Assembly: GCA_002280475.1 (NCBI GenBank)
Contig: NCEB01000003.1
Coordinates: 120,506 to 184,505 of the forward strand
From: Brevundimonas subvibrioides
Lineage (GTDB): Bacteria > Pseudomonadota > Alphaproteobacteria > Caulobacterales > Caulobacteraceae
Direction of reading: 5' to 3'
Length of the DNA: 64,000 nt
The notes under the pieces are model-generated. The model saw only the letters and a list, made by a program, of their open reading frames with translations, had not been told where the DNA came from and searched no databases. Shown piece after piece: positions 35,287-43,469 of the stretch. Position 1 is the first letter of the stretch, and each line of letters opens with the position of its first letter. The position numbers were made by a program, and so were the translations under genes.

Positions 35287-35466
35287 CTAGCCGCGCTTGG
35301 AGGCCTTGCGGAAAGCCGGCTTGGCCAGGGCTGTATTCTTCGCGCTGACGGATTTCTCCGGATGCTGGCCGGACCTGAAGGCCGGGCCGCCCGGGTGGCT
35401 GCCGGCCTTCTTGGCGGCGAGCACCCGTTTCAGGGCCTGGGCGGGGGTTTCGGTCTCGTCGGTCAT
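35287..35466 (-). CDS. 59-aa basic conserved small protein
   Basis: Starts ATG 35466 and ends TAG at 35287. N-terminus MTDETETPAQALKRVLAAKK, C-terminal end AKPAFRKASKRG. Strongly basic except for the first seven residues, with Ser/Gly/His in the middle (GSHPGGPAFRSGQHPEKS). It lies convergent to rho and 27 bp after the parB stop on the same strand. It may be the last gene of the par operon. Function unknown; a nucleic-acid-binding role is only a guess. Confidence 0.7.
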   Translation of the reverse strand: MTDETETPAQALKRVLAAKKAGSHPGGPAFRSGQHPEKSVSAKNTALAKPAFRKASKRG

Positions 35467-35492
35467 ACGCTCAGCCTAGCACGGCCCGGCCG

Positions 35493-36380
35493 TCAGCCCC
35501 GCATCAATCGGCGACACAGATCGTCCAGCTGTTCCAGCGAGGCCCAGGTCAGGGTCAGCTCGCCCTTTCCGCCGCGATCCGCCAGCGAGACCTTCAAGCC
35601 CAGGGCGTCCGCCAGATCCTGTTCCAGCGCCGCCGTGTCCGGGGACGCCGTGACCGCCGCCTTGCCCGGCTTGGGCCTGGCGTCCCCGCCGCCCTGGGAC
35701 TTGCGGGCCAGGGCCTCGGCCTGACGGACGTTAAGCCCCTCCAGCAGGATCTTCTCCGCCAGACCGTCGGGATCGCGCGCGGTCAGCAGGGCCCGGGCGT
35801 GACCGGCCGACAGCACGCCCTCCCCCACCAGTTCCTTCACCCTCGGCGTCAGATGCGTCAGGCGCAGGGTGTTGGCGACGTGGCTGCGCGACTTGCCGAC
35901 GATCCCGGCCACCGCGTCCTGGGTCCGGCCGAACCGCTCCATCAACGACGCATAGGCCTCCGCCTCCTCGAGGGGATTCAGGTCGGCGCGCTGGACGTTC
36001 TCGATGATGGCGACCTCCAGCACCTCCAGATCGTCCATGGCCCGGACGATGATCGGCACCTCGGTCAGGCGCGCGGCCTGGGCCGCTCGCCAACGCCGCT
36101 CCCCGGCGATGATCTGCCAGACGTCGTCCTGTCCGGGCTGGGGACGCACAAGGATCGGCTGGAGCACGCCCTTGTCACGGATCGACTGGCTGAGTTCGGA
36201 CAGGTCTTCAGGCCGAAACACCTTGCGCGGCTGATCCGGATTGGGTTTGAGGCTCTCGATCGGGGCCAGCTGGACGCCGACCGGCATCGGCAGGCTCGAC
36301 GTGACCGGCGCGGCGTCGGCGACGGGCTCTCCCAGCAGGGCCGACAGACCCCGCCCCAGACCTCTTTGACGTTCAGACAA
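35493..36380 (-). CDS. parB: Chromosome-partitioning protein ParB
   Basis: 295 aa. CTP-dependent clamp that loads at parS and spreads along DNA. Starts with GLGRGLSALLGEP (typical), followed by the CTPase/ParA-contact region QPILVRPQPGQDD, GERRWRAAQAA and ENVQRADLNPLEEA, then the HTH TQDAVAGIVGKSRSHVANTLRL. The C-terminal dimer domain follows after about 240. Directly after parA (21-bp gap) and near three parS sites. Confidence 0.97.
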   Translation of the reverse strand: MSERQRGLGRGLSALLGEPVADAAPVTSSLPMPVGVQLAPIESLKPNPDQPRKVFRPEDLSELSQSIRDKGVLQPILVRPQPGQDDVWQIIAGERRWRAAQAARLTEVPIIVRAMDDLEVLEVAIIENVQRADLNPLEEAEAYASLMERFGRTQDAVAGIVGKSRSHVANTLRLTHLTPRVKELVGEGVLSAGHARALLTARDPDGLAEKILLEGLNVRQAEALARKSQGGGDARPKPGKAAVTASPDTAALEQDLADALGLKVSLADRGGKGELTLTWASLEQLDDLCRRLMRG

Positions 36381-36401
36381 ACTCTTGTTTCCGTTCAGTT
36401 A

Positions 36402-37232
36402 TCAGGCGGCGAGACGCCGTCTTTCGCGGCCCACGACTTCTTTTGCCAGCCGCAGATAGGCCTGGCTGCCGGTGCATTTCAGGTCATAGATCAGCACCGG
36501 CTTGCCGAACGACGGCGCTTCCGACACCCGGACGTTGCGGGGTATCACCGCCTCATAGACCTTCTCGCCGAAATGGGCGCGGACGTCGGCCGCCACCTGT
36601 CCCGAGAGGGCGTTTCGACGGTCGTACATGGTCAGGACCAGACCCTGGATCTCAAGACTGGGATTCAATGATTGACGGACCATCTCGATGGTCTTCATCA
36701 ACTGCGTCAACCCTTCCAGGGCGAAGAACTCGCACTGCAGCGGCACCAGAACGCCGTCCGCCGCTGCCATGGCGTTGAGCGTCAACAGGTTGAGCGACGG
36801 CGGGCAGTCGATCAGGACATAGTCGTAGGGATGGGGGTCATACCCGGCGCTACCGTTCTGCCCCTGTCCCGCGAGGGCGTCACGCAGGCGATAGGAGCGC
36901 CGATCGGCCTGGCTCAGCTCGATCTCCACACCGGACATGTCGGCGTCGGCCGGGATGATGTCGAGGCCGGGCACGGCCGTCGGCACCGCAGCGTCATGCA
37001 CGGAGCGCCCGTCGACGATCACGTCGTAGATGGTGATCCGGCGTGTTTCACGTGGAACACCCAGGCCCGTGGACGCATTGCCCTGGGGGTCCATATCGAC
37101 GATCAGCACCCGCTCGCCGATCGCCGCCAGGGCCGTGCCCAGGTTTATGGCGGTCGTCGTCTTGCCCACCCCGCCCTTCTGGTTGGAGACGGCGAGGACG
37201 CGGGCGGGCCCCTTGGGCAGGACTTTGGCCAT
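36402..37232 (-). CDS. parA: Chromosome-partitioning ATPase ParA
   Basis: 276 aa from ATG 37232 (a GTG at 37244 would add four residues and overlap rsmG). Deviant Walker A is NQKGGVGKTTTAIN; the switch regions D-MDPQGNAS and IDCPPSLNLLT follow, then PRNVRVSEAPSFGKP. ParA forms the gradient that pulls ParB-bound origins apart. A parS site lies inside the gene (37044-37059). Confidence 0.97.
   Translation of the reverse strand: MAKVLPKGPARVLAVSNQKGGVGKTTTAINLGTALAAIGERVLIVDMDPQGNASTGLGVPRETRRITIYDVIVDGRSVHDAAVPTAVPGLDIIPADADMSGVEIELSQADRRSYRLRDALAGQGQNGSAGYDPHPYDYVLIDCPPSLNLLTLNAMAAADGVLVPLQCEFFALEGLTQLMKTIEMVRQSLNPSLEIQGLVLTMYDRRNALSGQVAADVRAHFGEKVYEAVIPRNVRVSEAPSFGKPVLIYDLKCTGSQAYLRLAKEVVGRERRRLAA
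37044..37059. promoter_or_regulatory. parS site 1 (inside parA)
   Basis: TGTTTCACGTGGAACA, one mismatch from the perfect palindrome of the other two. About 6.5 kb from the origin region. Confidence 0.9.
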
Positions 37233-37236
37233 ACTG

Positions 37237-37851
37237 CTAGCCACGGCGTTTCAGGCTCCGGACGGTAACGATGCGGCCGCGCGGATCGCTGCGCGAGACG
37301 GAGAGGTCCGCCTTCACTTGCCAGACCCGGGCTGCCTCCCGCAACTCGACCTCGGCCTTCTCTCCCTTGAGAAACAGACCTTGTGCACCGCGCTCCATAT
37401 AGGGCTGTGCATAACCCAGCAGCTTGTCCAGAGGCGCCACCGCCCGCGCCGTTACGACGTCGACGCTGATGGCCTGCTCTTCTGCCCGGCCCCAGACGAC
37501 CGTCGCCGGCAGGGCGAGCTCATCGACGACGGACTGGAGAAAACGGCAGCGTTTCTGCAGGGAATCGATCAGCCAGACCCGGGCGTCCGGCCGGCCCTTC
37601 AGCAGGATGGCGAGGATCAACCCCGGAAAGCCCGCGCCAGCCCCCAGATCCGCCCAGCGTCGGGCCTCGGGCGCGAGAGACAGCAGCTGCGCCGAATCCC
37701 AGGCATGGCGGTTCCAGAAGTCCGGCAGACTGTCCGGCCCGACCAGATTCATCACCGCATTGGTCTGGGTCAGTCGATCCAGGAACATCTCCAGCTCGGA
37801 CATGCGCTCGGTCGTGGCTGCAGTCAGGCTCCGGAATTCGTCGGCGGTCAT
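37237..37851 (-). CDS. rsmG: 16S rRNA m7G527 methyltransferase RsmG (GidB)
   Basis: 204 aa. Methylates G527 of 16S rRNA; loss gives low streptomycin resistance. WADLGAGAGFPGLILAILL is the SAM-binding loop; VTARAVAPLDKLLGYA is the downstream conserved block. Sits in the classical mnmG-rsmG-parA-parB series and shares one base of the mnmG stop. Confidence 0.96.
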   Translation of the reverse strand: MTADEFRSLTAATTERMSELEMFLDRLTQTNAVMNLVGPDSLPDFWNRHAWDSAQLLSLAPEARRWADLGAGAGFPGLILAILLKGRPDARVWLIDSLQKRCRFLQSVVDELALPATVVWGRAEEQAISVDVVTARAVAPLDKLLGYAQPYMERGAQGLFLKGEKAEVELREAARVWQVKADLSVSRSDPRGRIVTVRSLKRRG

Positions 37852-39716
37852 CAGGCCGCGACCGAGGTCCGTCTCACATGGGACAGCAAGGCGGTCAGAG
37901 CCCCCGGCGTCACGCCCTCGATCCTCCCGGCCTGTCCCAGGGTGCGCGGACGCACCTGGGCCAGCTTTTCACGGACCTCATGCGAGAGACCGCCAACCGA
38001 CCCATAGTCGATATCGCCCGGCAGGCTCAGCGCTTCGTCGCGGCGCAAGGCCTCCGCGTCCGCCGCCTGCCGGTCCAGATATCCGGCATAACCGGCCTCG
38101 ATCTCGACCTGTTCGCGCACGGCGGCGGGCCAGTCGTGGATCACGGGATAGGCCTGTTCGAACGCTGTCAGATCGACGCCGGGATAGGCCAGCAGGTCCC
38201 GGATGGAACGACGTTGCCCATCGGCGTTGACCGTCAGACCAAGGGCTCCGGCCTCCTTGGGCGTGAACCGCGTATTGCGGACGAACTCACCGGCCTCCGC
38301 CAACAGGTTCGCCTTCTCCCCGAACAGCCTTTGCCGGCGGGATCCGACCACACCCGCCGTGACGCCCAGCGCGGTCAACCGTTGATCGGCGTTGTCCGCC
38401 CGGAGCGTCAACCTGTATTCCGCCCGGCTGGTGAACATCCGGTAGGGCTCGGTCACACCGCGTGTGACCAGATCGTCGATCATGACACCGATATAGGCCT
38501 GGTCGCGGCCCAGCACGATCTCATCAGATCCGGCCGCCGCGCGTGCGGCGTTGAGGCCCGCGATCAATCCTTGAGCGCCCGCCTCCTCATAGCCGGTCGT
38601 CCCGTTGATCTGACCGGCGAGATAGAGACCCGGCCGACGCTTGACCTCCAACGCCGGACTCAGTTCACGCGGGTCGACGTAGTCGTACTCGATGGCATAG
38701 CCGAAGCGGAACACCTCGACGGCCTCCAGTCCCGGCATGGTCCGCAGGAACGCCAGTTGGGTCTCGGGTGAGACCGAGGTCGAGATGCCGTTCGGATAGA
38801 CGGTCGGATCGTCCAGCCCCTCGGGCTCCAGGAAGACCTGGTGCGAAGTCTTGTCGGCGAACCGGACCACCTTGTCCTCGATCGACGGACAGTAGCGCGG
38901 GCCGCGTCCGGTCAGGCGACCGCCGTAGACGGCGCTCTCGCCCAGGTTCGCGGCGATGATCCGGTGCGTCTCCTCGGTCGTCGCGGTGATGCCGCAGGCG
39001 ATCTGCGGCACGGTGATGCGGTCGGTCAGGAAGCTGAAGGGAACCGGCGTGTCGTCGGCCGCCTGCATCTCCAGCTGACCCCAGGCGATGGTCCGGCCGT
39101 CCAGACGCGCCGGCGTGCCCGTCTTCAGCCGGCCCATCGACAGGCCCGCGCCATAAAGGTCCTGCGCCAGTCCCGTGGACGGGACTTCGCCATGCCGACC
39201 GGCGGGCACGCGCTCATTCCCGCGATGGATGACGCCGTTCAGGAAGGTCCCGGTCGTCAGGACCACGGCCCCGGCGCGCAGCATCACCCCGTCGCCGGTC
39301 GTGACGCCGACGATCCGGTCGCCATCGAGGATCAGGCTCTCGGCCGTCCCCGCCATCAGGGTCAGGTTTGGCGTCCGGGCCAGTTCGTCCTGCATGGCGT
39401 CACGATACAGGCTTCGATCGATCTGGCTGCGCGGACCGCGCACCGCCGCGCCCTTGGACCGGTTCAGCATGCGAAACTGGATGCCGGAGACATCGGCGAG
39501 GCGGCCCATCAGCCCGTCCAGCGCATCGATCTCGCGAACCAGGTGCCCCTTGCCCAGGCCCCCGATCGCGGGATTGCAGGACATTTCTCCAATGGTCTCG
39601 AGCTTCTGGGTCAGCAGCAGGGTGCGCGCGCCGATACGGGCGGCGGCCGCTGCGGCTTCGCAGCCGGCGTGGCCGCCGCCGATCACGATCACGTCGAAGG
39701 CAGAGGGGGAGCTCAT
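37851..39716 (-). CDS. mnmG: tRNA uridine 5-carboxymethylaminomethyl modification enzyme MnmG (GidA)
   Basis: 621 aa from ATG 39716. The frame is open to another ATG at 39764, but that one overlaps a parS site, so the shorter form is preferred. FAD loop [34 protein letters not shown] with the catalytic cysteine; a second [12 protein letters not shown] block near the middle and the C-terminal tRNA-binding helices. Works with MnmE (encoded next door) on U34 of tRNA. Confidence 0.97.
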   Translation of the reverse strand: MSSPSAFDVIVIGGGHAGCEAAAAAARIGARTLLLTQKLETIGEMSCNPAIGGLGKGHLVREIDALDGLMGRLADVSGIQFRMLNRSKGAAVRGPRSQIDRSLYRDAMQDELARTPNLTLMAGTAESLILDGDRIVGVTTGDGVMLRAGAVVLTTGTFLNGVIHRGNERVPAGRHGEVPSTGLAQDLYGAGLSMGRLKTGTPARLDGRTIAWGQLEMQAADDTPVPFSFLTDRITVPQIACGITATTEETHRIIAANLGESAVYGGRLTGRGPRYCPSIEDKVVRFADKTSHQVFLEPEGLDDPTVYPNGISTSVSPETQLAFLRTMPGLEAVEVFRFGYAIEYDYVDPRELSPALEVKRRPGLYLAGQINGTTGYEEAGAQGLIAGLNAARAAAGSDEIVLGRDQAYIGVMIDDLVTRGVTEPYRMFTSRAEYRLTLRADNADQRLTALGVTAGVVGSRRQRLFGEKANLLAEAGEFVRNTRFTPKEAGALGLTVNADGQRRSIRDLLAYPGVDLTAFEQAYPVIHDWPAAVREQVEIEAGYAGYLDRQAADAEALRRDEALSLPGDIDYGSVGGLSHEVREKLAQVRPRTLGQAGRIEGVTPGALTALLSHVRRTSVAA

Positions 39717-39763
39717 GGCAGGCGGGACATAGGCCAGCGCGTCGCCAAACGCCAGCGTCGCCA

Positions 39764-39779
39764 TGTTTCACGTGAAACA
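39764..39779. promoter_or_regulatory. parS site 2 (between mnmG and mnmE)
   Basis: TGTTTCACGTGAAACA, a perfect 16-bp palindrome and the full ParB consensus. It lies in the 70-bp gap before mnmG. Confidence 0.95.
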
Positions 39780-39786
39780 GCCGGTC

Positions 39787-41085
39787 CTACTTCCCGATGC
39801 AGAAGGTGGAGAAAACCTCGCCGAGCACGTCCTCGACGCCGATTCCGCCGGTCACGCGGCCCAGGGCCTCGGCGGCGCGCCGCAGGTCCTCCCCCGCCAG
39901 CTCGGGCGCATCCATCAGCCGGGCCCGCGCGACCTGAAGCGCCTCGCTCGCCTCGACGAGCCGCCGTCTGTGTCGCTCCCGGGTCACAGCCGGGAAGTCG
40001 GCTCCAGCAAGATCGCGCGCCAGACGCCGGGCCAGCGCTTTCTGCAAGTGGTCCAGACCCTCGCCCGTCGTGGCGCTGACCAGAAAGCCTTCGCCTTTGC
40101 CCTGCCCGCCGAGATCGGACTTGGTCCAGACGATCAGGTCGTCCGGCTGGACGAAGTCCGACGCGTCGCCCTCCGGGTCGCCCGGTCCGCGCACCCAGAG
40201 CCGCAGATCGGCCGCCTCTGCTCTGGCCCTGGCGCGCCTCACGCCTTCGACCTCCACGGGATCGGCGGTCTCCCTCAGACCGGCGGTGTCGGACAGGGTC
40301 ACGGCATAGCCGCCGATCACCAGGTCGGCATCGAGCACGTCGCGCGTGGTCCCGGCGATCGGGGTGACGATGGCCGCCTCGCGCTGGACCAGGGCGTTGA
40401 ACAGCGCCGACTTGCCGGCATTGGTCTCGCCGATCAGCACGATTCTATAGCCCTCGCGCACCCGTCGCCCCCGATCCGCATCCGCGAGCGCCGCCGAGAT
40501 GTCCGTCAGCAGGCGGTCCAGAACGGGCCCCGCCGACCGCGCCAGATGGTCCGGCACGTCCTCGTCCGGAAAGTCGATCTCGGCCTCGACCAGGGCGAGG
40601 GCGGTCAGCAGGTCGCGGCGAAACCCGGCATAGGTGGCCGACAGGGCGCCATCCAGCTGGCCCAGGGCCTGAGCGGCCTGGGCGGAGGTCTCGGCGTCCA
40701 CGAGGTCGGCGACCGCCTCGGCCTGCGCAAGGTCCATCCGGCCGTTCTCGAAGGCACGGCGTGTGAATTCCCCAGGCTCGGCGGGGCGAAGGCCGATGTC
40801 CGCCAGCGCCAGCGACACGGCCTCCACGACCGCCCGCCCCCCGTGCAGGTGCAGTTCCGCAGCGGGTTCGCCAGTATAGCTGTGGGGTGCGATGAACCGG
40901 ATGACCAAGGCTTCGTCGAGCGCGGTGCCTCGATGGCGAAGTGTCCGGACGCTGGCCAGACGCGGCTCCGGAAGGTCGACCGATAGGGCGCTCAGGGCGG
41001 AATCCGTCCCGGGACCCGACAGTCTTAGGATCGCTACGGCACCCCGGCCCGGTGGTGTCGCCAGGGCATAGATGGTGTCGCTCAT
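39787..41085 (-). CDS. mnmE: tRNA modification GTPase MnmE (TrmE)
   Basis: 432 aa. N-terminal tetrahydrofolate-binding domain (IYALATPPGRGAVAILRLSG start), helical domain, G domain with GETNAGKSALFNAL (G1), TTRDV (G2) and DTAGLRE (G3), and the C-terminal FCIGK whose cysteine is essential. Makes cmnm5U34 with MnmG. Confidence 0.97.
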   Translation of the reverse strand: MSDTIYALATPPGRGAVAILRLSGPGTDSALSALSVDLPEPRLASVRTLRHRGTALDEALVIRFIAPHSYTGEPAAELHLHGGRAVVEAVSLALADIGLRPAEPGEFTRRAFENGRMDLAQAEAVADLVDAETSAQAAQALGQLDGALSATYAGFRRDLLTALALVEAEIDFPDEDVPDHLARSAGPVLDRLLTDISAALADADRGRRVREGYRIVLIGETNAGKSALFNALVQREAAIVTPIAGTTRDVLDADLVIGGYAVTLSDTAGLRETADPVEVEGVRRARARAEAADLRLWVRGPGDPEGDASDFVQPDDLIVWTKSDLGGQGKGEGFLVSATTGEGLDHLQKALARRLARDLAGADFPAVTRERHRRRLVEASEALQVARARLMDAPELAGEDLRRAAEALGRVTGGIGVEDVLGEVFSTFCIGK

Positions 41086-41104
41086 CGGAGGAGGCGGGAC
41101 CCGC

Positions 41105-41332
41105 TCACTTGGTGACGACCGCCTGCATCATCTGCCGGAACTGATCCTGGGCCTGAAGACCGAAGGCGGTCCAGGATTTCATCAGTTCCTCGGGCTGCAT
41201 GGCCGTGATGTTCGATTCCATCCGTGCCTGCATCTCGGCGACCAGTCGTTCGTTCAGCGGCGTGACATCGGGCAGGCCGAGAAAAGCGCGGGCTTCCTCG
41301 GGGGTGCATTCGGCTTCGACCTTGAATTTCAT
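41105..41332 (-). CDS. DUF6489-family small protein
   Basis: 75 aa from ATG 41332. MKFKVEAECTPEEARAFLGL is the family start, then VTPLNERLVAEMQARME. The C-terminal half is an amphipathic helix (SWTAFGLQAQDQFRQMMQAV). Resembles small proteins linked with polyhydroxyalkanoate granules or with phasin-like helices, but the function is not known. 19 bp from the mnmE start on the same strand. Confidence 0.8.
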   Translation of the reverse strand: MKFKVEAECTPEEARAFLGLPDVTPLNERLVAEMQARMESNITAMQPEELMKSWTAFGLQAQDQFRQMMQAVVTK

Positions 41333-41394
41333 CACGGCGCTCCAACCTCTCGAAGGTCCTCTTAGGCCGATCCGGCCACCGAAAGGAACCCGCC

Positions 41395-42375
41395 ATGGCC
41401 CATATGCGCGCCGTCCGTCTCGACCGTGCCGGGGGTCCGGAGGTCCTGACCCTACAGGATGTTCCGCTCCCGGTGCCGGGTCGCGGAGAGATCCTGGTCC
41501 GTCACCGCGCGATCGGCCTGAACTTCATCGACATCTATCAGCGCGACGGGCTCTATCCGCTCGCCTACCCGACGGGTCTTGGTCTGGAGGCCGCCGGGAT
41601 CGTCGAGGCCATCGGCGAGGGCGTCAGCCGGTTCCATGTCGGCGACCGCATCGCCTATGCCAGCGGACCCCCGGGCGCCTATGCCGAAGCGCACGTCGTC
41701 GCCGAGGATCGCGCGGTTCGACTGCCCGACGACATCGCGTTCGAGACGGCGGCTGCCGCGATGCTCAAGGGGATGACGGCGGAATATCTGGTCCGACGGG
41801 TGTTTCACGTGAAACAGGGCCACATTATCCTGGTCCACGCTGCGGCGGGCGGCGTCGGTCTGGTGCTCTGCCAATGGGCAAAGTCGCTCGGCGCGACCGT
41901 CATCGGAACCGTCGGGTCGCAGGCCAAGGCGGCTCTCGCCTCGGCCCACGGGTGCGATCACGTCATTCTGTACGAGCAGGAGGACGTCGCCGCGCGCGTG
42001 CGACAGATCACCGACGGCCGGGGCGTGGTGGTCGTCTACGACTCCGTCGGCGCCGCGACCCTCGACGCGTCCTTGAACAGCCTCGCACGACGAGGTCTTT
42101 TCGTCAGTTTTGGCAATGCCTCGGGGCCTGTGCCGCCTGTCGAGCCTCTGCGCCTGTCGCGCGGCGGCTCGTTGTTCATGACGCGCCCGACCCTGTTCGA
42201 CTATGTGGCGACGGCCCAGGAACTCGACGCCTCGGCCGAGGCGCTGTTCGGGGTGATTCGCTCAGGCGCTGTCCGGATCGAAATCGGTCAGACGTTCCCA
42301 CTGGACCGCGTCCAGGACGCCCACCGCGCCCTTGCAGGACGCCGGACAGTCGGCTCGACGCTCCTGATCCCCTGA
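41395..42375 (+). CDS. NADPH:quinone oxidoreductase (zeta-crystallin type)
   Basis: 326 aa of the MDR superfamily without zinc. MRAVRLDRAGGPEVLTLQDV start; NFIDIYQRDGLYP; the NADPH loop HAAAGGVGLVLCQWA; and QVVYDSVG-like YDSVGAATLD. A parS site is embedded in codons 136-141 (VFHVKQ). Reduces quinones by single electrons in relatives. The ATG at 41404 is an alternative start. Confidence 0.93.
   Translation: MAHMRAVRLDRAGGPEVLTLQDVPLPVPGRGEILVRHRAIGLNFIDIYQRDGLYPLAYPTGLGLEAAGIVEAIGEGVSRFHVGDRIAYASGPPGAYAEAHVVAEDRAVRLPDDIAFETAAAAMLKGMTAEYLVRRVFHVKQGHIILVHAAAGGVGLVLCQWAKSLGATVIGTVGSQAKAALASAHGCDHVILYEQEDVAARVRQITDGRGVVVVYDSVGAATLDASLNSLARRGLFVSFGNASGPVPPVEPLRLSRGGSLFMTRPTLFDYVATAQELDASAEALFGVIRSGAVRIEIGQTFPLDRVQDAHRALAGRRTVGSTLLIP
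41801..41816. promoter_or_regulatory. parS site 3 (inside quinone oxidoreductase)
   Basis: TGTTTCACGTGAAACA, identical to site 2, encoding VFHVKQ in frame. About 11 kb from the origin. Confidence 0.95.
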
Positions 42376-42401
42376 GAAAGGACAGCGGGAACCGTCAGCG
42401 G

Positions 42402-42812
42402 CTATTCGCTGTCAGGGCGGTCTGCCATCTCGCGGATCAGATCCAGAGTCAGCTTCTGTTGTCTCGCCGAGAGGCGCGGGGCCAGGCGGGCGATCTCGAT
42501 GGTGTGCCGGGTCGCCGGGAAGTCATGATCGAACGCTGCCGCGCCGTCCTCGGCCATCCCCGGCTGCGCGCCGCCCAGGCCCTGAAAGAAGTAGGCCACG
42601 TCCACCTTGAAGAAGCGCGCGATGTCCCAGAGCTTGGACGCCGAGATCCGGTTGGTGCCCTTCTCGTATTTCTGGACCTGCTGAAAGGTCAGCCCCAGCG
42701 CCCGGCCCAGATCGCTCTGGTTATAGCCCAGGCTGATCCGTTTCTCGCAAACCCGCCGCCCGACATGCCGGTCCACCGGGTGGGGACCGTCTTCTCCCTT
42801 GCCTCTAGCCAT
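42402..42812 (-). CDS. XRE-family helix-turn-helix regulator
   Basis: 136 aa from ATG 42812 (a longer start at 42833 would cover an upstream direct repeat). The HTH is RRVCEKRISLGYNQSDLGRA (about 19-38), LGLTFQQVQKYEKGTNRISAS, LWDIARFFKVDVAYFF. The C-terminal half (RLAPRLSARQQKLTLDLIRE) is a small helical tail. Similar in both parts to the regulator at 49533-49961, so the two are likely paralogues. Targets unknown; autoregulation is plausible. Confidence 0.88.
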   Translation of the reverse strand: MARGKGEDGPHPVDRHVGRRVCEKRISLGYNQSDLGRALGLTFQQVQKYEKGTNRISASKLWDIARFFKVDVAYFFQGLGGAQPGMAEDGAAAFDHDFPATRHTIEIARLAPRLSARQQKLTLDLIREMADRPDSE

Positions 42813-42823
42813 AGTTCGTCCGT

Positions 42824-42885
42824 TGTCATTCAAATCTTGACCGTCGGGACGGGATGCGCCCCTGGTTCGCGACTGTCATCCAAAT
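42824..42885. promoter_or_regulatory. Direct repeats upstream of the XRE regulator
   Basis: TGTCATTCAAAT (42824-42835) and TGTCATCCAAAT (42874-42885) differ at one base and are spaced 50 bp, about five helical turns. They lie just before the gene at 42402-42812 and could be its operators. Confidence 0.4.
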
Positions 42886-42913
42886 TCTGGGAAATGGCGA
42901 TTCCGTGACCTTA

Positions 42914-42970
42914 GAGCCTGATCGGTTAGGGTGGACGCACCGCGTGGGTCCACCTCAAACGATCAAGCTC
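42914..42970. repeat. Imperfect 23-bp inverted repeat
   Basis: Arms 42914-42936 (GAGCCTGATCGGTTAGGGTG...) and 42948-42970 pair at 19 of 23 positions around an 11-nt loop. Resembles dispersed palindromes starting with AGAGCCTGATCG in alphaproteobacteria. Fills the gap between the two XRE genes; may also end transcription of the 43023-43469 gene. Confidence 0.55.
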
Positions 42971-43022
42971 AAGGGGCGAACAGCGTCGACGGCGATCACG
43001 AGTGGGCGGCAGGTTCGGCCTG

Positions 43023-43469
43023 TCAGCCCCGCAGGCCGCGCGCAGCCGCGATCAGCAGGCCGATCTGCTCGCTGGACAGTCTCCGCGCGGCCTTGGCCAG
43101 CTTCAGAACGTCGCGGGCGGTCGGAGCCGGTTCAAAGGCCGCGGCCTCCTCCCGAACACCGGCGGGGATTGGCGGATCGGCGAACGCCTCGAACTCCGCG
43201 CGGTCTCGCCAGATGCGGTTGGGTAGCGCCTCGAACACCACATTGGCCTCGATCCCGAGGACGCCGCATATCTGCCAGAGTTGAGCCGCGCTGACGCGAT
43301 TGTCTCCCTCTTCGATATGCTGGATCGAGGGCTGGGAGACCCTGAGGGCCCGGGCCAGGTCCGCGCGGGACAGGCCGCGTTCGGACCTCAACTGTTGCAG
43401 TCGGCGACCCAGGGGCAGATCGATGTGACGCGTCCGCCAGTTCGTCGCGCGTGGTCGAGCGCCGCTCAT
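43023..43469 (-). CDS. XRE-family helix-turn-helix regulator downstream of lnt
   Basis: 148 aa from ATG 43469, overlapping the lnt stop by 4 bases. HTH: LGRRLQQLRSERGLSRADLA, LRVSQPSIQHIEEGDNRVSA. The C-terminus (LAKAARRLSSEQIGLLIAAA) matches the tail of the regulator at 42402. In many alphaproteobacteria an HTH gene sits between lnt and metK; this is that gene, but metK does not follow here. Confidence 0.88.
   Translation of the reverse strand: MSGARPRATNWRTRHIDLPLGRRLQQLRSERGLSRADLARALRVSQPSIQHIEEGDNRVSAAQLWQICGVLGIEANVVFEALPNRIWRDRAEFEAFADPPIPAGVREEAAAFEPAPTARDVLKLAKAARRLSSEQIGLLIAAARGLRG

Noticed and set aside
39717..39764. An upstream ATG for mnmG at 39764
   Set aside because: It would put a parS palindrome over the start codon and adds residues absent from the family; ATG 39716 starts right at the FAD loop.
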